A stretch of DNA of 52,609 nt, taken from contig CBFIGX010000011.1 in assembly GCA_965662265.1 (NCBI GenBank), forward strand, positions 1 to 52,609, written 5' to 3'. Source of the stretch: CBFIGX01 sp965662265. Its GTDB lineage: Bacteria; Bacteroidota; Bacteroidia; Flavobacteriales; UBA7430. Shown in pieces: positions 9,374 to 18,331 of the stretch (position 1 is the first letter of the stretch; the number at the start of each line of letters is the position of its first letter). Below the pieces are notes generated by a model. The model ran no database searches. It was not told the origin of the DNA and saw nothing but the letters and a program-made list of their open reading frames with translations. The translations under genes were made by a program, and so were the position numbers.

Positions 9374-10368
9374 TGCAGAAAGAAAGGAAAATAACAGTCC
9401 TTGGTGGGGGTTCTTGGGCCACCGCCATTGTAAAAATACTTTGGAATAATGTCGATGAGCTTACATGGTGGATGCGCAACGAAGAGGCTGTACAACACAT
9501 TGAAGCAACAAAGCATAACCCAAAATACTTGAGTGATGTATGTATTGACACCAACATAGTAAAACTTAGCAGTGATCTTACCAAATGTTGTGAACAGGCA
9601 GATGTTATCATTCTAGCTGTCCCATCGGCATTCCTTCATAGAACACTAAGCACTCTAAATATAAATCTTAGCGATAAAATTTTCTTCTCTGCTATCAAGG
9701 GTATCATACCAGAACATAATCAAATTGTGGGAGATTATCTCCAAAAAGAATTTCAGGTGCCACTTCAGCAAATAGGAGTCATTACAGGGCCATGTCATGC
9801 CGAAGAAATTGCACTTGAGCGCTTGTCTTATCTAACTATTGCTTGCGAAAATAAATCTATAGCTGCCTTCATGTCTAATAAACTATCCTGTGCTTATGTT
9901 AAAACCATAACCACTCAAGACATATATGGCACAGAATATTCTGCTGTACTTAAGAATGTGGTTGCAGTAGCCGCTGGCATTGCTAATGGTCTGGGTTATG
10001 GAGATAATTTTTTGGCAGTATTGGTCTCTAATGCCATCCAAGAAATAAAACGATTTGTAGATTTGGTTTACCCTATGAAGAGAGATATCAATGATTCGGC
10101 TTACCTAGGAGACCTATTAGTTACAGCCTATTCTAAGTTTAGTAGAAATAGAGCTTTTGGAACATATATCGGTAAGGGATACTCTGTAAAAGTAGCCCAA
10201 ATAGATATGAATATGATTGCAGAAGGCTACTATGCGGTTAAGTGCATCAAGGAAATCAACAAAAAACATGAAACCTATATGCCTATTACGGATGCAGTAT
10301 ACAATATTATATATAACAACTTGTCTCCGAAAAAAGAATTCAAACGACTTTCTGAAGAGCTGAGTTAG
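9373..10368 (+). CDS. gpsA: Glycerol-3-phosphate dehydrogenase [NAD(P)+]
   Basis: GpsA reduces dihydroxyacetone phosphate to sn-glycerol-3-phosphate for phospholipid synthesis. In 331 residues it has the N-terminal Rossmann motif VLGGGSWATA (residues 9-18), the AVPSAFLH segment, SAIKGI, ITGPCHAEEIA (usual form GPSFAxE, here with Cys-His), the catalytic-Lys segment AVLKNVVAVAAGIANGLGYG, and a C-terminal helical domain with AEGYYAVK. The Bacteroidota form often has these small departures. The start overlaps the upstream peptidase stop (TAATG). Confidence 0.92.
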   Translation: MQKERKITVLGGGSWATAIVKILWNNVDELTWWMRNEEAVQHIEATKHNPKYLSDVCIDTNIVKLSSDLTKCCEQADVIILAVPSAFLHRTLSTLNINLSDKIFFSAIKGIIPEHNQIVGDYLQKEFQVPLQQIGVITGPCHAEEIALERLSYLTIACENKSIAAFMSNKLSCAYVKTITTQDIYGTEYSAVLKNVVAVAAGIANGLGYGDNFLAVLVSNAIQEIKRFVDLVYPMKRDINDSAYLGDLLVTAYSKFSRNRAFGTYIGKGYSVKVAQIDMNMIAEGYYAVKCIKEINKKHETYMPITDAVYNIIYNNLSPKKEFKRLSEELS

Positions 10369-10413
10369 ATTTTCTTTATCTATTAGCCTTGGTTGTATTA
10401 AAATAATGAACCG

Positions 10414-10444
10414 TTGAAAACGACCATTAATGCCTCTAAATTTA
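10414..10444 (+). promoter_or_regulatory. Putative promoter of the acyl-reductase-like SDR gene
   Basis: TTG (10414-10416), a 20-bp spacer and TAAATTTA (10437-10444; one base off TAnnTTTG) lie just before the ATG at 10450. If used, translation must begin at 10450 rather than at the in-frame TTG 10414. Confidence 0.3.
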
Positions 10445-10449
10445 AGCAC

Positions 10450-11550
10450 ATGACTATTATACTTACAGGAGCTACTGGAACGCTTGGGTCTCAAGTACTA
10501 TATGAGCTTCTTCAGCAATCACAAACTGAAAAGTTATTTCTATTAATCAGAAAAAAAGGCGCCTTGACTGCGCAAGAGCGACTAAAAAGTATTTTAGACA
10601 ACTCAGCGGCACCGCAGTATATCCAAAAAAATAAGGAAGCTCTAAAAGAAAAAATAGTTGCTCTAGAGCCAAAAGATTTTATGAAGCCCAGCAACTATCT
10701 TAATCCGGATTCCATTAACTACTTTATTCATTCTGCAGGTTGTGTAAACCTTAGTACCGCAGAGATACACAAAGATTTATTATTTGATCAAAACTTCGAG
10801 TTAACAAAACATTTATTTAATAGTTTTAAGCCGTTTTTACACAAGTTTACCTACATAAGTACTGCATTTAGTATTGGCGACATAGGGGGTGTTATAGATA
10901 ATAATTACCACAACAAAACAGCCAAATACCGCAATCACTACGAAGCATCTAAACATGCTGCTGAAAAGTTTTTATTAGAACAACAAGAGCGCTCAGGAAT
11001 AAATATACAAGTTCTTAGACCTAGTGTTCTAGGGGGTAATATTTACCAACATGCCAAACACTTTATCTCTAAGTATATGGTTTATTATTTGGTGGGGAGA
11101 TATTTCTATAACAATCCTCTTGCACGAGATCACTCTGTTCGCCTTGCTATCAATAGTGCTTCAGGACTTAATATTGTTCCGGTAGATTATGCCGCTAAGG
11201 TTATAGCCAAAGTTTATACGCAAACAATAGAACAGTTAAATATTGTTCAAAAAACAAGTACAAATGTACAAGCTGGAATGAAGCGTATAATAGAAGCTGT
11301 AGGCTTTACAAATTATCGTTTTATTAATACCCAAGATGCCAACTTTATAGTAGATGCAAAAAATAAGCTCGAGGATATGTATTACAATACTATTGGCTTG
11401 CACCTAAACAAATATATTACCTCACAACCTTATGAATTTGACACGCGATTATTAGAGTCTATTGTTCCTATGCCAGAGTATGACGTGGAAGACTATTTAG
11501 CGGAAACTATTAAATACGCCAAATCCCGAAATTTTAAAGGTGCATGGTAG
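10450..11550 (+). CDS. Extended SDR / thioester-reductase-like (NAD-binding 4 type) protein
   Basis: A 366-residue NAD(P)-binding protein of the extended SDR class, closest in layout to the thioester-reductase or fatty acyl-CoA reductase (male sterility) domain. It shows LTGATGTLGSQVL at the N-terminus (GxxGxxG nucleotide loop), HSAGCVNLS (the 'HxAA/AG' strand), YISTAF (catalytic Ser/Thr) and YEASKHAAE (catalytic Tyr-x-x-x-Lys). Relatives reduce acyl thioesters to aldehydes; the substrate here is unknown. I prefer ATG 10450 because it starts directly with the Rossmann strand; an in-frame TTG at 10414 would add 12 residues. It converges with the next gene, 8 bases apart. Confidence 0.78.
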   Translation: MTIILTGATGTLGSQVLYELLQQSQTEKLFLLIRKKGALTAQERLKSILDNSAAPQYIQKNKEALKEKIVALEPKDFMKPSNYLNPDSINYFIHSAGCVNLSTAEIHKDLLFDQNFELTKHLFNSFKPFLHKFTYISTAFSIGDIGGVIDNNYHNKTAKYRNHYEASKHAAEKFLLEQQERSGINIQVLRPSVLGGNIYQHAKHFISKYMVYYLVGRYFYNNPLARDHSVRLAINSASGLNIVPVDYAAKVIAKVYTQTIEQLNIVQKTSTNVQAGMKRIIEAVGFTNYRFINTQDANFIVDAKNKLEDMYYNTIGLHLNKYITSQPYEFDTRLLESIVPMPEYDVEDYLAETIKYAKSRNFKGAW

Positions 11551-11576
11551 AGCAGCGCTTAATAAGCTCTTTTTTT
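11549..11576 (+). terminator. Probable terminator of the SDR gene
   Basis: Stem AGAGC (11549-11553) / GCTCT (11566-11570) with a 12-base loop and a following seven-T run (11570-11576). It overlaps the SDR stop codon and the last codons of the convergent amidophosphoribosyltransferase gene. The stem is short, so support is moderate. Confidence 0.45.
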
Positions 11577-13457
11577 GTTGCCTTCTATATAGTACACAAA
11601 GGCTTTGTTAACTACCTTATTTCCGCCAGGAGTTGGGTAATCTCCAGTAAAATACCAATCGCCTTTATTGTTTGGGCAAGCCTTGTGTAATTGTTTTATT
11701 CCCTGGAAAATTATTTCCACCTCTGCCTTAATATCATCTGGCTTTAATAGCGCCACACATTTTGCAGATATTTCCTCTGCACTGAAGGGACTATAAATCT
11801 CCTTAACATGATTGACAACATCCTCTTTGGGTAGGTCAAGCTGATCTTTACACTTCTGATATACCTCATCTATCACAGATTGCATTCCACGCTCTTTGAG
11901 TAGGGCAATTGCTGCTTTAAAGGCAATAAAATCTCCCATTCTGGCCATGTCTATTCCATAGCAGTCGGGGTAGCGAATTTGTGGTGCGGATGAAACAATG
12001 ACAATTTTTTTAGGGTTTAACCGATCTAAAATACGAAGTATGCTCTTTTTTAACGTAGTGCCACGTACAATACTATCGTCAATCATTACCAGATTGTCTT
12101 TAGGACTTACTTGACCATAGGTGATATCATAAACATGACCAACCAGATTATCACGGTTATGATCGTCGGTAATGAATGTTCTTAATTTAGCGTCTTTAAT
12201 TGCGATTTTTTCTATACGAGGACTCACAGAGAAAATATCTTTGATTTGTGCTGTGGTAGGATTTTCTCCTAGTGCCAAAACTTCTTTTGCTTGAACCTCT
12301 TTATAGAGGGTCTCTAAACCTTTTATTAATCCATAAAATGAGGTTTCTGCTGTATTAGGAATGAATGAAAACACGGAGTTTCTTAAATCGCCCTCAATAT
12401 ATTCCATCACTTTAGGCCCTAAAAGCCTTCCCAATTCTTTTCGCTCTTTGTAGATCTCTGCATCATTACCTCGTGAAAAATAAATGCGCTCAAAAGAACA
12501 AGCTTTACTTTCTAATGGCTCACGTACCATGTCCATACGAACGCTACCATCCATTTTAATAATTAATGCATGGCCAGGTGTTATTTCTGAAATGGTTTCT
12601 TGAGGTACATTCATTGTTGTTTGTATAACCGATCTTTCGGAAGCAACAACAACAATTTCATCGTCTTGATAGAAATAACCAGGGCGAATACCTGAAGGAT
12701 CTCGAAGGGCAAAAGCATCTCCATGGCCAGTAAGTCCACACATTACATAACCTCCATCCCATTTCTTTGCAGAGTTTACGAGTAAACCTTGTAAGTCTAT
12801 GTTGGATGCAATAAAGTCAGACATCTCCTGACCATCTTTTACATTGCCTTTATTTTCGTGATAAAGCCTGCTGTTTTCTTCATCTAAAAAATGACCTATC
12901 TTTTCCAGTATTGTAACCGTATCTGACTTTTCTTTAGGATGCTGCCCCAGCTCTATAAGTTGATCAAAAAGCTCATCAACATTGGTCATGTTAAAATTTC
13001 CTGCCAACACGAGGTTTCTCGTTTTCCAGTTGTTTTGACGCAAGAATGGATGACATTGCTCTATGCTATTACCGCCGTAGGTTCCATATCTTAAATGTCC
13101 TAAAAAAACCTCTCCTGTAAAAGAAACGTTGTCTTTAAGCCATTTCACATCTTTTAATTTACCAGGGTGCTTTTCTTCAACATCCTCAAACTTTTTGTTG
13201 ATATAGGAAAAAATCTCTTGAACAGAATTGGCTTTGTTAGATCTATAACGCGATATGTATCGTTTTCCTGGGGGCACATCTAACTTGATGTTTGCAAGTC
13301 CTGCGCCATCTTGGCCTCTGTTGATCTGCTTTTGCATTAATAAATACATTTTGTTTAATGCATAAAGTGATGTTCCGTATTTTTTTTGATAATACTCCAG
13401 CGGCTTGAGAAGTCGTATCATGGCAATACCACACTCGTGTTTTAACGCGTCACTCAT
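11559..13457 (-). CDS. Long-form amidophosphoribosyltransferase-like protein (PurF family)
   Basis: PurF makes 5-phosphoribosylamine from PRPP and glutamine, the first step of purine synthesis. The protein has an N-terminal Ntn glutaminase domain beginning HECGIAM, with Cys at residue 9 that would become the N-terminal nucleophile after processing, followed by NRGQDGAGL and GHLRYGTYG. A C-terminal phosphoribosyltransferase domain carries the PRPP loop MIDDSIVRGTTLKKS. At 632 residues it is well over 100 longer than typical PurF, with inserted segments around residues 60-100 and an extended C-terminus. Bacteroidota often carry this long form beside a normal PurF, so its exact reaction is uncertain. 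ATG 13457 is chosen over TTG 13487 because it gives the short MSDALKHECG start. Confidence 0.85.
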   Translation of the reverse strand: MSDALKHECGIAMIRLLKPLEYYQKKYGTSLYALNKMYLLMQKQINRGQDGAGLANIKLDVPPGKRYISRYRSNKANSVQEIFSYINKKFEDVEEKHPGKLKDVKWLKDNVSFTGEVFLGHLRYGTYGGNSIEQCHPFLRQNNWKTRNLVLAGNFNMTNVDELFDQLIELGQHPKEKSDTVTILEKIGHFLDEENSRLYHENKGNVKDGQEMSDFIASNIDLQGLLVNSAKKWDGGYVMCGLTGHGDAFALRDPSGIRPGYFYQDDEIVVVASERSVIQTTMNVPQETISEITPGHALIIKMDGSVRMDMVREPLESKACSFERIYFSRGNDAEIYKERKELGRLLGPKVMEYIEGDLRNSVFSFIPNTAETSFYGLIKGLETLYKEVQAKEVLALGENPTTAQIKDIFSVSPRIEKIAIKDAKLRTFITDDHNRDNLVGHVYDITYGQVSPKDNLVMIDDSIVRGTTLKKSILRILDRLNPKKIVIVSSAPQIRYPDCYGIDMARMGDFIAFKAAIALLKERGMQSVIDEVYQKCKDQLDLPKEDVVNHVKEIYSPFSAEEISAKCVALLKPDDIKAEVEIIFQGIKQLHKACPNNKGDWYFTGDYPTPGGNKVVNKAFVYYIEGNKKRAY

Positions 13458-13587
13458 AGGTTCTGTTACAGCATTTGGTGGCTGCAAGGTACAATAAAGT
13501 TTATAGATTTCTATACAACAACTGAAGTTGTTCTTAAGAGTTTTATGGTCGCTTTTAGCTATATTATTGGTCTACAGAGCCTACTTA

Positions 13588-14610
13588 CTATAAGAAATCT
13601 TCTTTTTTCATCCCCAACCAATCGAGTGCTGAACGATGAAGCAACTGCTCTTTTTGCGCATCAGACCAAGGCATGCTGTGAATGAGTTGGCCTGGCTGTA
13701 ACTCTCCTAGTGGGAAAGGATAATCTGTACCTAAAGCGATATGTTCTGGGCCGACAACATCTACCAGAAATTCCAACATTTTGGGGTCATGAACCAAACT
13801 ATCTACATAAAATTTACCTAAATAGGTTTTCGGATGATTGTCATTATCGATGGCGCACAAATCGGGTCTAACATCAAAACCATGGCTCACCCTACCTAAA
13901 GTTGCAGGAAATGAACCGCCGCCATGAGCAAAAGCAACACGTAGCTTTGGCAGTCGCTCAAAAACACCGCCAAAAATGAAAGAACAAATAGCTCTAGAAC
14001 TCTCTGCAGGCATTCCAACGAGCCAAGGCAGCCAGTATTTCTCCATGTGTTCTTTTGCCATCATATCCCAGGGATGTACAAATACACACAAATCTAAATC
14101 TTGACAAGCCTGAAAAATTGGAAAAAATTCTGGCTCACTTAAATTCTTATTGTTGACATGCGTTCCGATTTGTATTCCTTTAAGCCCGATAGCCTTACAT
14201 CGCTTTAATTCCTTTATGGCTAGATCTGTATCTTGCATTGGAATGGTCCCCAAACCCACAAATCGTTTTGGGTGCTTTTTTACAATATCAGCAATATGAT
14301 TGTTTAAAAACTCGGCAACCTCGAGCGTGTCGCGAGGGTTTGCCCAATAAGAAAACATGACTGGAACTGTAGAAAGAACCTGAACGTGAACGCCACTGGC
14401 ATCACAATCATTCATTCGCCTTTCGGCAGACCAACAATTGTCTTCAATTTCTCTAAAAAAGGTGTCATCCATTACCATTCGGGCGCAACAAGGTTTGTGA
14501 TGATCTAGATTAACAAAGCCTCCATAGCCAAATTTTTCTTTGAAATTAGGGATATCTTTGGGTAAAATATGGGTGTGGATATCTATCGTAAATATTTTTT
14601 TTTGTGTCAT
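13588..14610 (-). CDS. 2-amino-3-carboxymuconate-6-semialdehyde decarboxylase (ACMSD)
   Basis: ACMSD removes CO2 from the ring-cleavage product of 3-hydroxyanthranilate, steering kynurenine breakdown away from quinolinate. The 340-residue amidohydrolase-fold protein shows the metal site: His12 and His14 (DIHTHILP), His179 (VFVHPWD) and Asp296 (GTDYPFP), plus catalytic His229 (FAHGGGSFP) and the substrate Arg44 in CCARMVMDD. It lies 19 bases downstream of the 3-hydroxyanthranilate dioxygenase gene on the same strand, so the two form an operon of consecutive steps. Confidence 0.93.
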   Translation of the reverse strand: MTQKKIFTIDIHTHILPKDIPNFKEKFGYGGFVNLDHHKPCCARMVMDDTFFREIEDNCWSAERRMNDCDASGVHVQVLSTVPVMFSYWANPRDTLEVAEFLNNHIADIVKKHPKRFVGLGTIPMQDTDLAIKELKRCKAIGLKGIQIGTHVNNKNLSEPEFFPIFQACQDLDLCVFVHPWDMMAKEHMEKYWLPWLVGMPAESSRAICSFIFGGVFERLPKLRVAFAHGGGSFPATLGRVSHGFDVRPDLCAIDNDNHPKTYLGKFYVDSLVHDPKMLEFLVDVVGPEHIALGTDYPFPLGELQPGQLIHSMPWSDAQKEQLLHRSALDWLGMKKEDFL

Positions 14611-14629
14611 CAGAGGAAAAAATATTAAG

Positions 14630-15160
14630 CTATATATATCTGGAGTCTACCGGCATAATGGTTTGGCATTTGGAACATGTTCTTAATGCTTCATTAGAAT
14701 AAAAAGCTTTAAAACGCGACAAAAAATCCTTTTCTATATCTACCAATGAGAAATAAGTTTCATGTAATTTATGATTACAATTATCACAAAACCATAATAA
14801 ACCATCTTTGTCGGTAGTGCCTTTTCTTACCTTTTCTATGACTAGGCCAACTGACCCTTCAGAACGCATTGGAGAATGAGGTACGCCTGCAGGTAATAAA
14901 AACATTTCACCTTCATTAATAGGAATGTCTACTGCCTTTCCGCCATCCTGAATGCGTACATTAATCGACCCTTGTACCTGATAAAAGAGTTCTTCGCTTT
15001 CATTGTAATGGAAATCTTTTCTGGCATTTGGTCCACCTACTATCATTACGATAAAGTCCCCGGCTTGCGCATATAAATTTTTATTACCCACAGGTGGCTT
15101 TAACAAGTCTCTGTTATCATCTATCCACTGGTGAAGATTAAATGGGCTGCTTATAGACAT
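14630..15160 (-). CDS. 3-hydroxyanthranilate 3,4-dioxygenase
   Basis: This cupin enzyme opens the ring of 3-hydroxyanthranilate with O2 to give ACMS. With ATG 15160 as start (176 residues), iron ligands His51, Glu57 and His95 and substrate residues Arg47 and Arg99 fall at the same numbers as in the well-studied bacterial enzyme. The second, rubredoxin-like iron site of bacterial family members is intact: Cys125, Cys128, Cys162 and Cys165 (FCDNC, CSKC). An upstream in-frame ATG at 15169 would add three residues and break this numbering. It is the first gene of the minus-strand pair with ACMSD. Confidence 0.95.
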   Translation of the reverse strand: MSISSPFNLHQWIDDNRDLLKPPVGNKNLYAQAGDFIVMIVGGPNARKDFHYNESEELFYQVQGSINVRIQDGGKAVDIPINEGEMFLLPAGVPHSPMRSEGSVGLVIEKVRKGTTDKDGLLWFCDNCNHKLHETYFSLVDIEKDFLSRFKAFYSNEALRTCSKCQTIMPVDSRYI

Positions 15161-15184
15161 ATAAATCAAAATTTTATTTGTTCA

Positions 15185-15216
15185 GCAATATAACTAAATC
15201 TGATGGCTTGAAACAA
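15185..15216 (-). promoter_or_regulatory. Possible promoter of the dioxygenase-ACMSD pair
   Basis: On the minus strand TTG (15216-15214), a 21-bp spacer and TATATTGC (15192-15185), an imperfect match to TAnnTTTG, lie 25 bases before the dioxygenase start. Confidence 0.3.
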
Positions 15217-15323
15217 GGAATATGCTAAACCATTGACTTACCTTTGTTGCTCAAAGTTATTTTTCCTCAGCCTTAACGTTTTATAATTTTTCATAGAACA
15301 GCTCGTATTGAGCAGGCTGAGGT

Positions 15324-15353
15324 TTTGCATTCCTGATGGTATTGTTATCTTTG
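15324..15353 (+). promoter_or_regulatory. Promoter of the plus-strand lipoprotein-SDR-dehydrogenase-VTC operon
   Basis: TTTG (15324-15327), an 18-bp spacer and TATCTTTG (15346-15353) match the Bacteroidota promoter pattern. An ATG at 15336 lies inside this promoter, so the lipoprotein should start at 15375. The next six genes on the plus strand follow without a gap larger than 10 bases up to 20347, so this could be their common promoter. Confidence 0.55.
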
Positions 15354-15374
15354 ACGAATTCAAGTCTTTTATCA

Positions 15375-16085
15375 ATGCAAAAATTCATTGTAACAATTTT
15401 TACCGTCTTATGCTATTTGGCCTGCAACACCTCTTCAAATAGCCAAGCAGAACAACAATCTGAAAAAGGCCCTAAAAATGGCCTTGTACACACCTACAAC
15501 GAAGATGGTTCTATATCGGCTGCCATTCATTACAAAGACAACGTTAGGCATGGTCTAGCACGCGATTATTATACAGATGGAAAACTAAGGGCTGAAATAG
15601 AATATGTTATGGGCCTCAAAGAGGGCGTGGCAAAATGGTATCATAAAAACGGTATAGCTTACAGAGTTACACCCTATAAAAACGATCAAAAGCACGGTGT
15701 TCAAAAGAAATTTTATGAAGACGGAAGCTTGATGTCTGAGCTCTCTTTCGCAGAAAATTATCCAGGTATTGGCCTCAAAGAATTTAATAAAAGTGGCCAA
15801 GAACGACGCGTAAAAACAGCAATTATTACTGGAAAAAAAACAGCACTGGAAGACGGTTCCTGGCGAGTAGAAGTTCAAATAAATAATAAGGTTAAAGAAG
15901 TGGAGCTATTTCAAGGTAGCCTCATAAATAATACATTTATGCATGGCAAACTAAAACCTATTAATAAAACAGCTAACAGCGGCTATGCCATTATCCCAAA
16001 AGGACAAAAAAAAGTTAGTATTGTAGCAAAATATAGTACCCGCTACAAGAACGACCGCGTCATAACAGGAACAGTAAAATTATAA
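15375..16085 (+). CDS. Lipoprotein with YwqK/MORN-variant repeats
   Basis: A 236-residue predicted lipoprotein: residues 1-15 form a hydrophobic signal with the lipobox-like LCYLAC, lipidated at Cys16, followed by a Ser/Asn/Gln linker. The middle has three to four YwqK-type MORN-variant repeats of about 23 residues, with the pattern 'Y.dG.l..e..y.ng..hG....yy.nG'. The last 80 residues are a different, beta-rich region. Such repeats are common in Bacteroidota surface proteins and no enzymatic role is known. It leads an operon with SDR and aldehyde dehydrogenase genes 4 bases downstream. ATG 15375 is preferred to ATG 15336, which lies inside the promoter and would bury the signal peptide. Confidence 0.75.
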   Translation: MQKFIVTIFTVLCYLACNTSSNSQAEQQSEKGPKNGLVHTYNEDGSISAAIHYKDNVRHGLARDYYTDGKLRAEIEYVMGLKEGVAKWYHKNGIAYRVTPYKNDQKHGVQKKFYEDGSLMSELSFAENYPGIGLKEFNKSGQERRVKTAIITGKKTALEDGSWRVEVQINNKVKEVELFQGSLINNTFMHGKLKPINKTANSGYAIIPKGQKKVSIVAKYSTRYKNDRVITGTVKL

Positions 16086-16089
16086 GTGT

Positions 16090-16875
16090 ATGAATTTATC
16101 ATTACTAGGAAAACGTGCCGTAGTGTGCGGTAGCTCACAAGGTATAGGACTAGCAGCAGCAATACAACTGGCTCAGCTTGGAGCAAGTATTACCCTTATC
16201 GCAAGAAAAGAAGATAAACTAAAAGCGGTTTGTAATGACTTAGATGCAACACATCAACAAAAGCATAACTATTTGGTTGCAGACTTTTCTCAGCCAGACT
16301 TGTTAAGAGAAAAGATTACCAAATTTGCAAAAGAGCAAAAAGCACACATTCTCATAAATAATACTGGAGGGCCGGCTGGAGGCCCAGCAAATACAGCACA
16401 TACTGCTGAGTTTATAAGTGCATTCAATAACCACTTAATCTGTAATCAAATATTAGTGCAAGGACTTCTTGGGGGAATGAAAGAAGCTGCTTATGGCCGT
16501 ATCATTAACATCATCTCTACCTCGGTAAAGCAACCACTTAATGGCTTGGGTGTTTCAAATACCATTCGTGGTGCGGTTGCTAACTGGGCCAAAACCCTAG
16601 CCAACGAATTAGGCGTCTATAACATTACCGTTAATAATGTGCTTCCGGGAGCAACAAATACTGTTAGGCTAGCGTCTATTATAGAAAACAAAGCTAAAAA
16701 GACAGGTAAAACGGAGGCTGAGATTTTGGAAGAAATGAAAAACAAGGTGCCTATGAAACGAATCGCAGAAGCCCATGAGGTTGCTAATGCAATTGCATTT
16801 TTAGCGTCACCTGCGGCCTCTTATATCAATGGAATAAATGTTCCAGTAGATGGAGGCAGAACAGCTTGTTTATAG
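16090..16875 (+). CDS. SDR-family protein with altered catalytic residues (kynurenine cluster)
   Basis: A 261-residue classical-length SDR with the nucleotide loop CGSSQGIG at 13-20 and the NNTGGPAGG strand near 90-98. Catalytic Ser143 is present, but the usual Tyr-x-x-x-Lys is replaced: residues 156-160 read SNTIR, so the Tyr position is Ser and the Lys position is Arg. This matches a BKR-like SDR subgroup known to lack the standard catalytic set. It may bind a nucleotide without acting as a normal dehydrogenase. Four bases before and three after separate it from its neighbours, so it is surely co-transcribed with the aminomuconate-semialdehyde dehydrogenase. Its role in the pathway is not established from sequence. 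Confidence 0.85.
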   Translation: MNLSLLGKRAVVCGSSQGIGLAAAIQLAQLGASITLIARKEDKLKAVCNDLDATHQQKHNYLVADFSQPDLLREKITKFAKEQKAHILINNTGGPAGGPANTAHTAEFISAFNNHLICNQILVQGLLGGMKEAAYGRIINIISTSVKQPLNGLGVSNTIRGAVANWAKTLANELGVYNITVNNVLPGATNTVRLASIIENKAKKTGKTEAEILEEMKNKVPMKRIAEAHEVANAIAFLASPAASYINGINVPVDGGRTACL

Positions 16876-16878
16876 TAT

Positions 16879-18321
16879 ATGAAAAAAATACATAATTACA
16901 TTAATGGGGCTCTAACTGAGCCTAAAACTGGAAAGTACTTAGACAACTACGACCCATCGCGGGGTGTAGTTTACGCTCAAATTCCCGATAGTGATGCCAC
17001 AGATGTAGAGTGTGCAGTGGAAGCGGCTAAAAAGGCCTTTCCTTCTTGGGCTTCTATGGCCGCACAAAAAAGATCAGACTATTTATTAGCTATCGCCGAA
17101 AAAATAAAAGAAAAAGAAATCATCCTTGCAAAAGCAGAATCTGTAGATAACGGGAAGCCACTTTGGTTGGCCAAATCAGTAGACATACCTCGTGCCGCAG
17201 CAAATTTCAAATTTTACGCTACCGCAGCAACACACGACCACACCAACTGCTACGAAATGGGCAACTCTGCACTTAATTATACCAGCAGACGACCTATAGG
17301 CATAGCCGGTTGTATCTCGCCTTGGAATCTGCCTCTTTATTTATTTACATGGAAAATAGCCCCAGCGCTAGCCTCGGGAAACTGTGTGGTTGCCAAACCT
17401 TCTGAAATTACCCCAATGACAGCTTACTTACTTTCTGAGATCTGCATTGAAGTGGGACTTCCTGCTGGTGTTTTAAACATAGTTCATGGCTTAGGTCCTA
17501 AAGTAGGTGCGTCAATCACAGCCCATAAAGACGTGCCAGTTATATCCTTTACTGGAGGAACATCCACAGGCCAACAAATTGCAAAAGTTGCTGCGCCAAT
17601 GTTCAAAAAACTGTCTCTCGAATTGGGGGGTAAAAATCCAAACATCATTTTTGACGATTGTGATTTTGACGATGCTTTAAATACAACTCTTAAGTCGTCT
17701 TTTGCCAATCAAGGCCAAATATGTTTATGTGGCTCACGAATTTTCGTGCAGAAAGGCATCTATGAAAAATTTAAAGCCGCTTTAGTGGCCAAAACTAAAG
17801 CCATGATTGTTGATCAACCCGCTGCAGAAAAAGTAAATTTGGGCGCCGTAGTTTCAGAAGAGCATATGGTTAAAGTGCTCTCCTATGTATCTCTAGCACA
17901 AGAAGAAGGAGGTCGTGTTTTAACTGGAGGTCATCGCGTGGTTCTTGAAGGAGATTATGCAGGCGGCTACTATGTGGCTCCCACTATTATTGAAGGACTT
18001 AGCTTCGACTGCCGCACCAATCAAGAAGAAATATTCGGTCCTGTAGTAACCATCATGCCTTTTGATACAGAGGAAGAAGTTCTCGACTATGCCAACAGTA
18101 CTAAATATGGCTTGTCAGCAACCTTATGGACCTCTGATTTAAAACGAGCACATAGAATGTCTGCCCTATTAGAGTCCGGGATTGTATGGGTAAACACCTG
18201 GTTATTGCGAGATCTAAGAACACCTTTTGGCGGTGTAAAACAATCTGGCCTTGGAAGAGAAGGTGGCTTTGAAGCCCTTCACTTTTTTACAGAGCCAAAA
18301 AATATATGTATTAAACTGTAA
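16879..18321 (+). CDS. 2-aminomuconate-6-semialdehyde dehydrogenase
   Basis: An NAD-dependent aldehyde dehydrogenase of 480 residues that would oxidise the ACMSD product to 2-aminomuconate. Key residues: Asn150 (SPWNLPL), Glu248 (LELGGKNP) and catalytic Cys282 in NQGQICLCGSR. The QICLCxSR form, with a second Cys two residues on, is typical of hydroxymuconate/aminomuconate semialdehyde dehydrogenases. The family cannot be split into amino- and hydroxymuconate enzymes by motif alone, but the nearby dioxygenase and ACMSD genes make the amino substrate by far the best guess. Confidence 0.9.
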   Translation: MKKIHNYINGALTEPKTGKYLDNYDPSRGVVYAQIPDSDATDVECAVEAAKKAFPSWASMAAQKRSDYLLAIAEKIKEKEIILAKAESVDNGKPLWLAKSVDIPRAAANFKFYATAATHDHTNCYEMGNSALNYTSRRPIGIAGCISPWNLPLYLFTWKIAPALASGNCVVAKPSEITPMTAYLLSEICIEVGLPAGVLNIVHGLGPKVGASITAHKDVPVISFTGGTSTGQQIAKVAAPMFKKLSLELGGKNPNIIFDDCDFDDALNTTLKSSFANQGQICLCGSRIFVQKGIYEKFKAALVAKTKAMIVDQPAAEKVNLGAVVSEEHMVKVLSYVSLAQEEGGRVLTGGHRVVLEGDYAGGYYVAPTIIEGLSFDCRTNQEEIFGPVVTIMPFDTEEEVLDYANSTKYGLSATLWTSDLKRAHRMSALLESGIVWVNTWLLRDLRTPFGGVKQSGLGREGGFEALHFFTEPKNICIKL

Positions 18322-18331
18322 GCCTTTGTCC

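Noticed and set aside
10117..10494. 125-residue minus-strand ORF across the gpsA end
   Set aside because: Overlaps gpsA and the next gene's start on the other strand; no recognisable domain.
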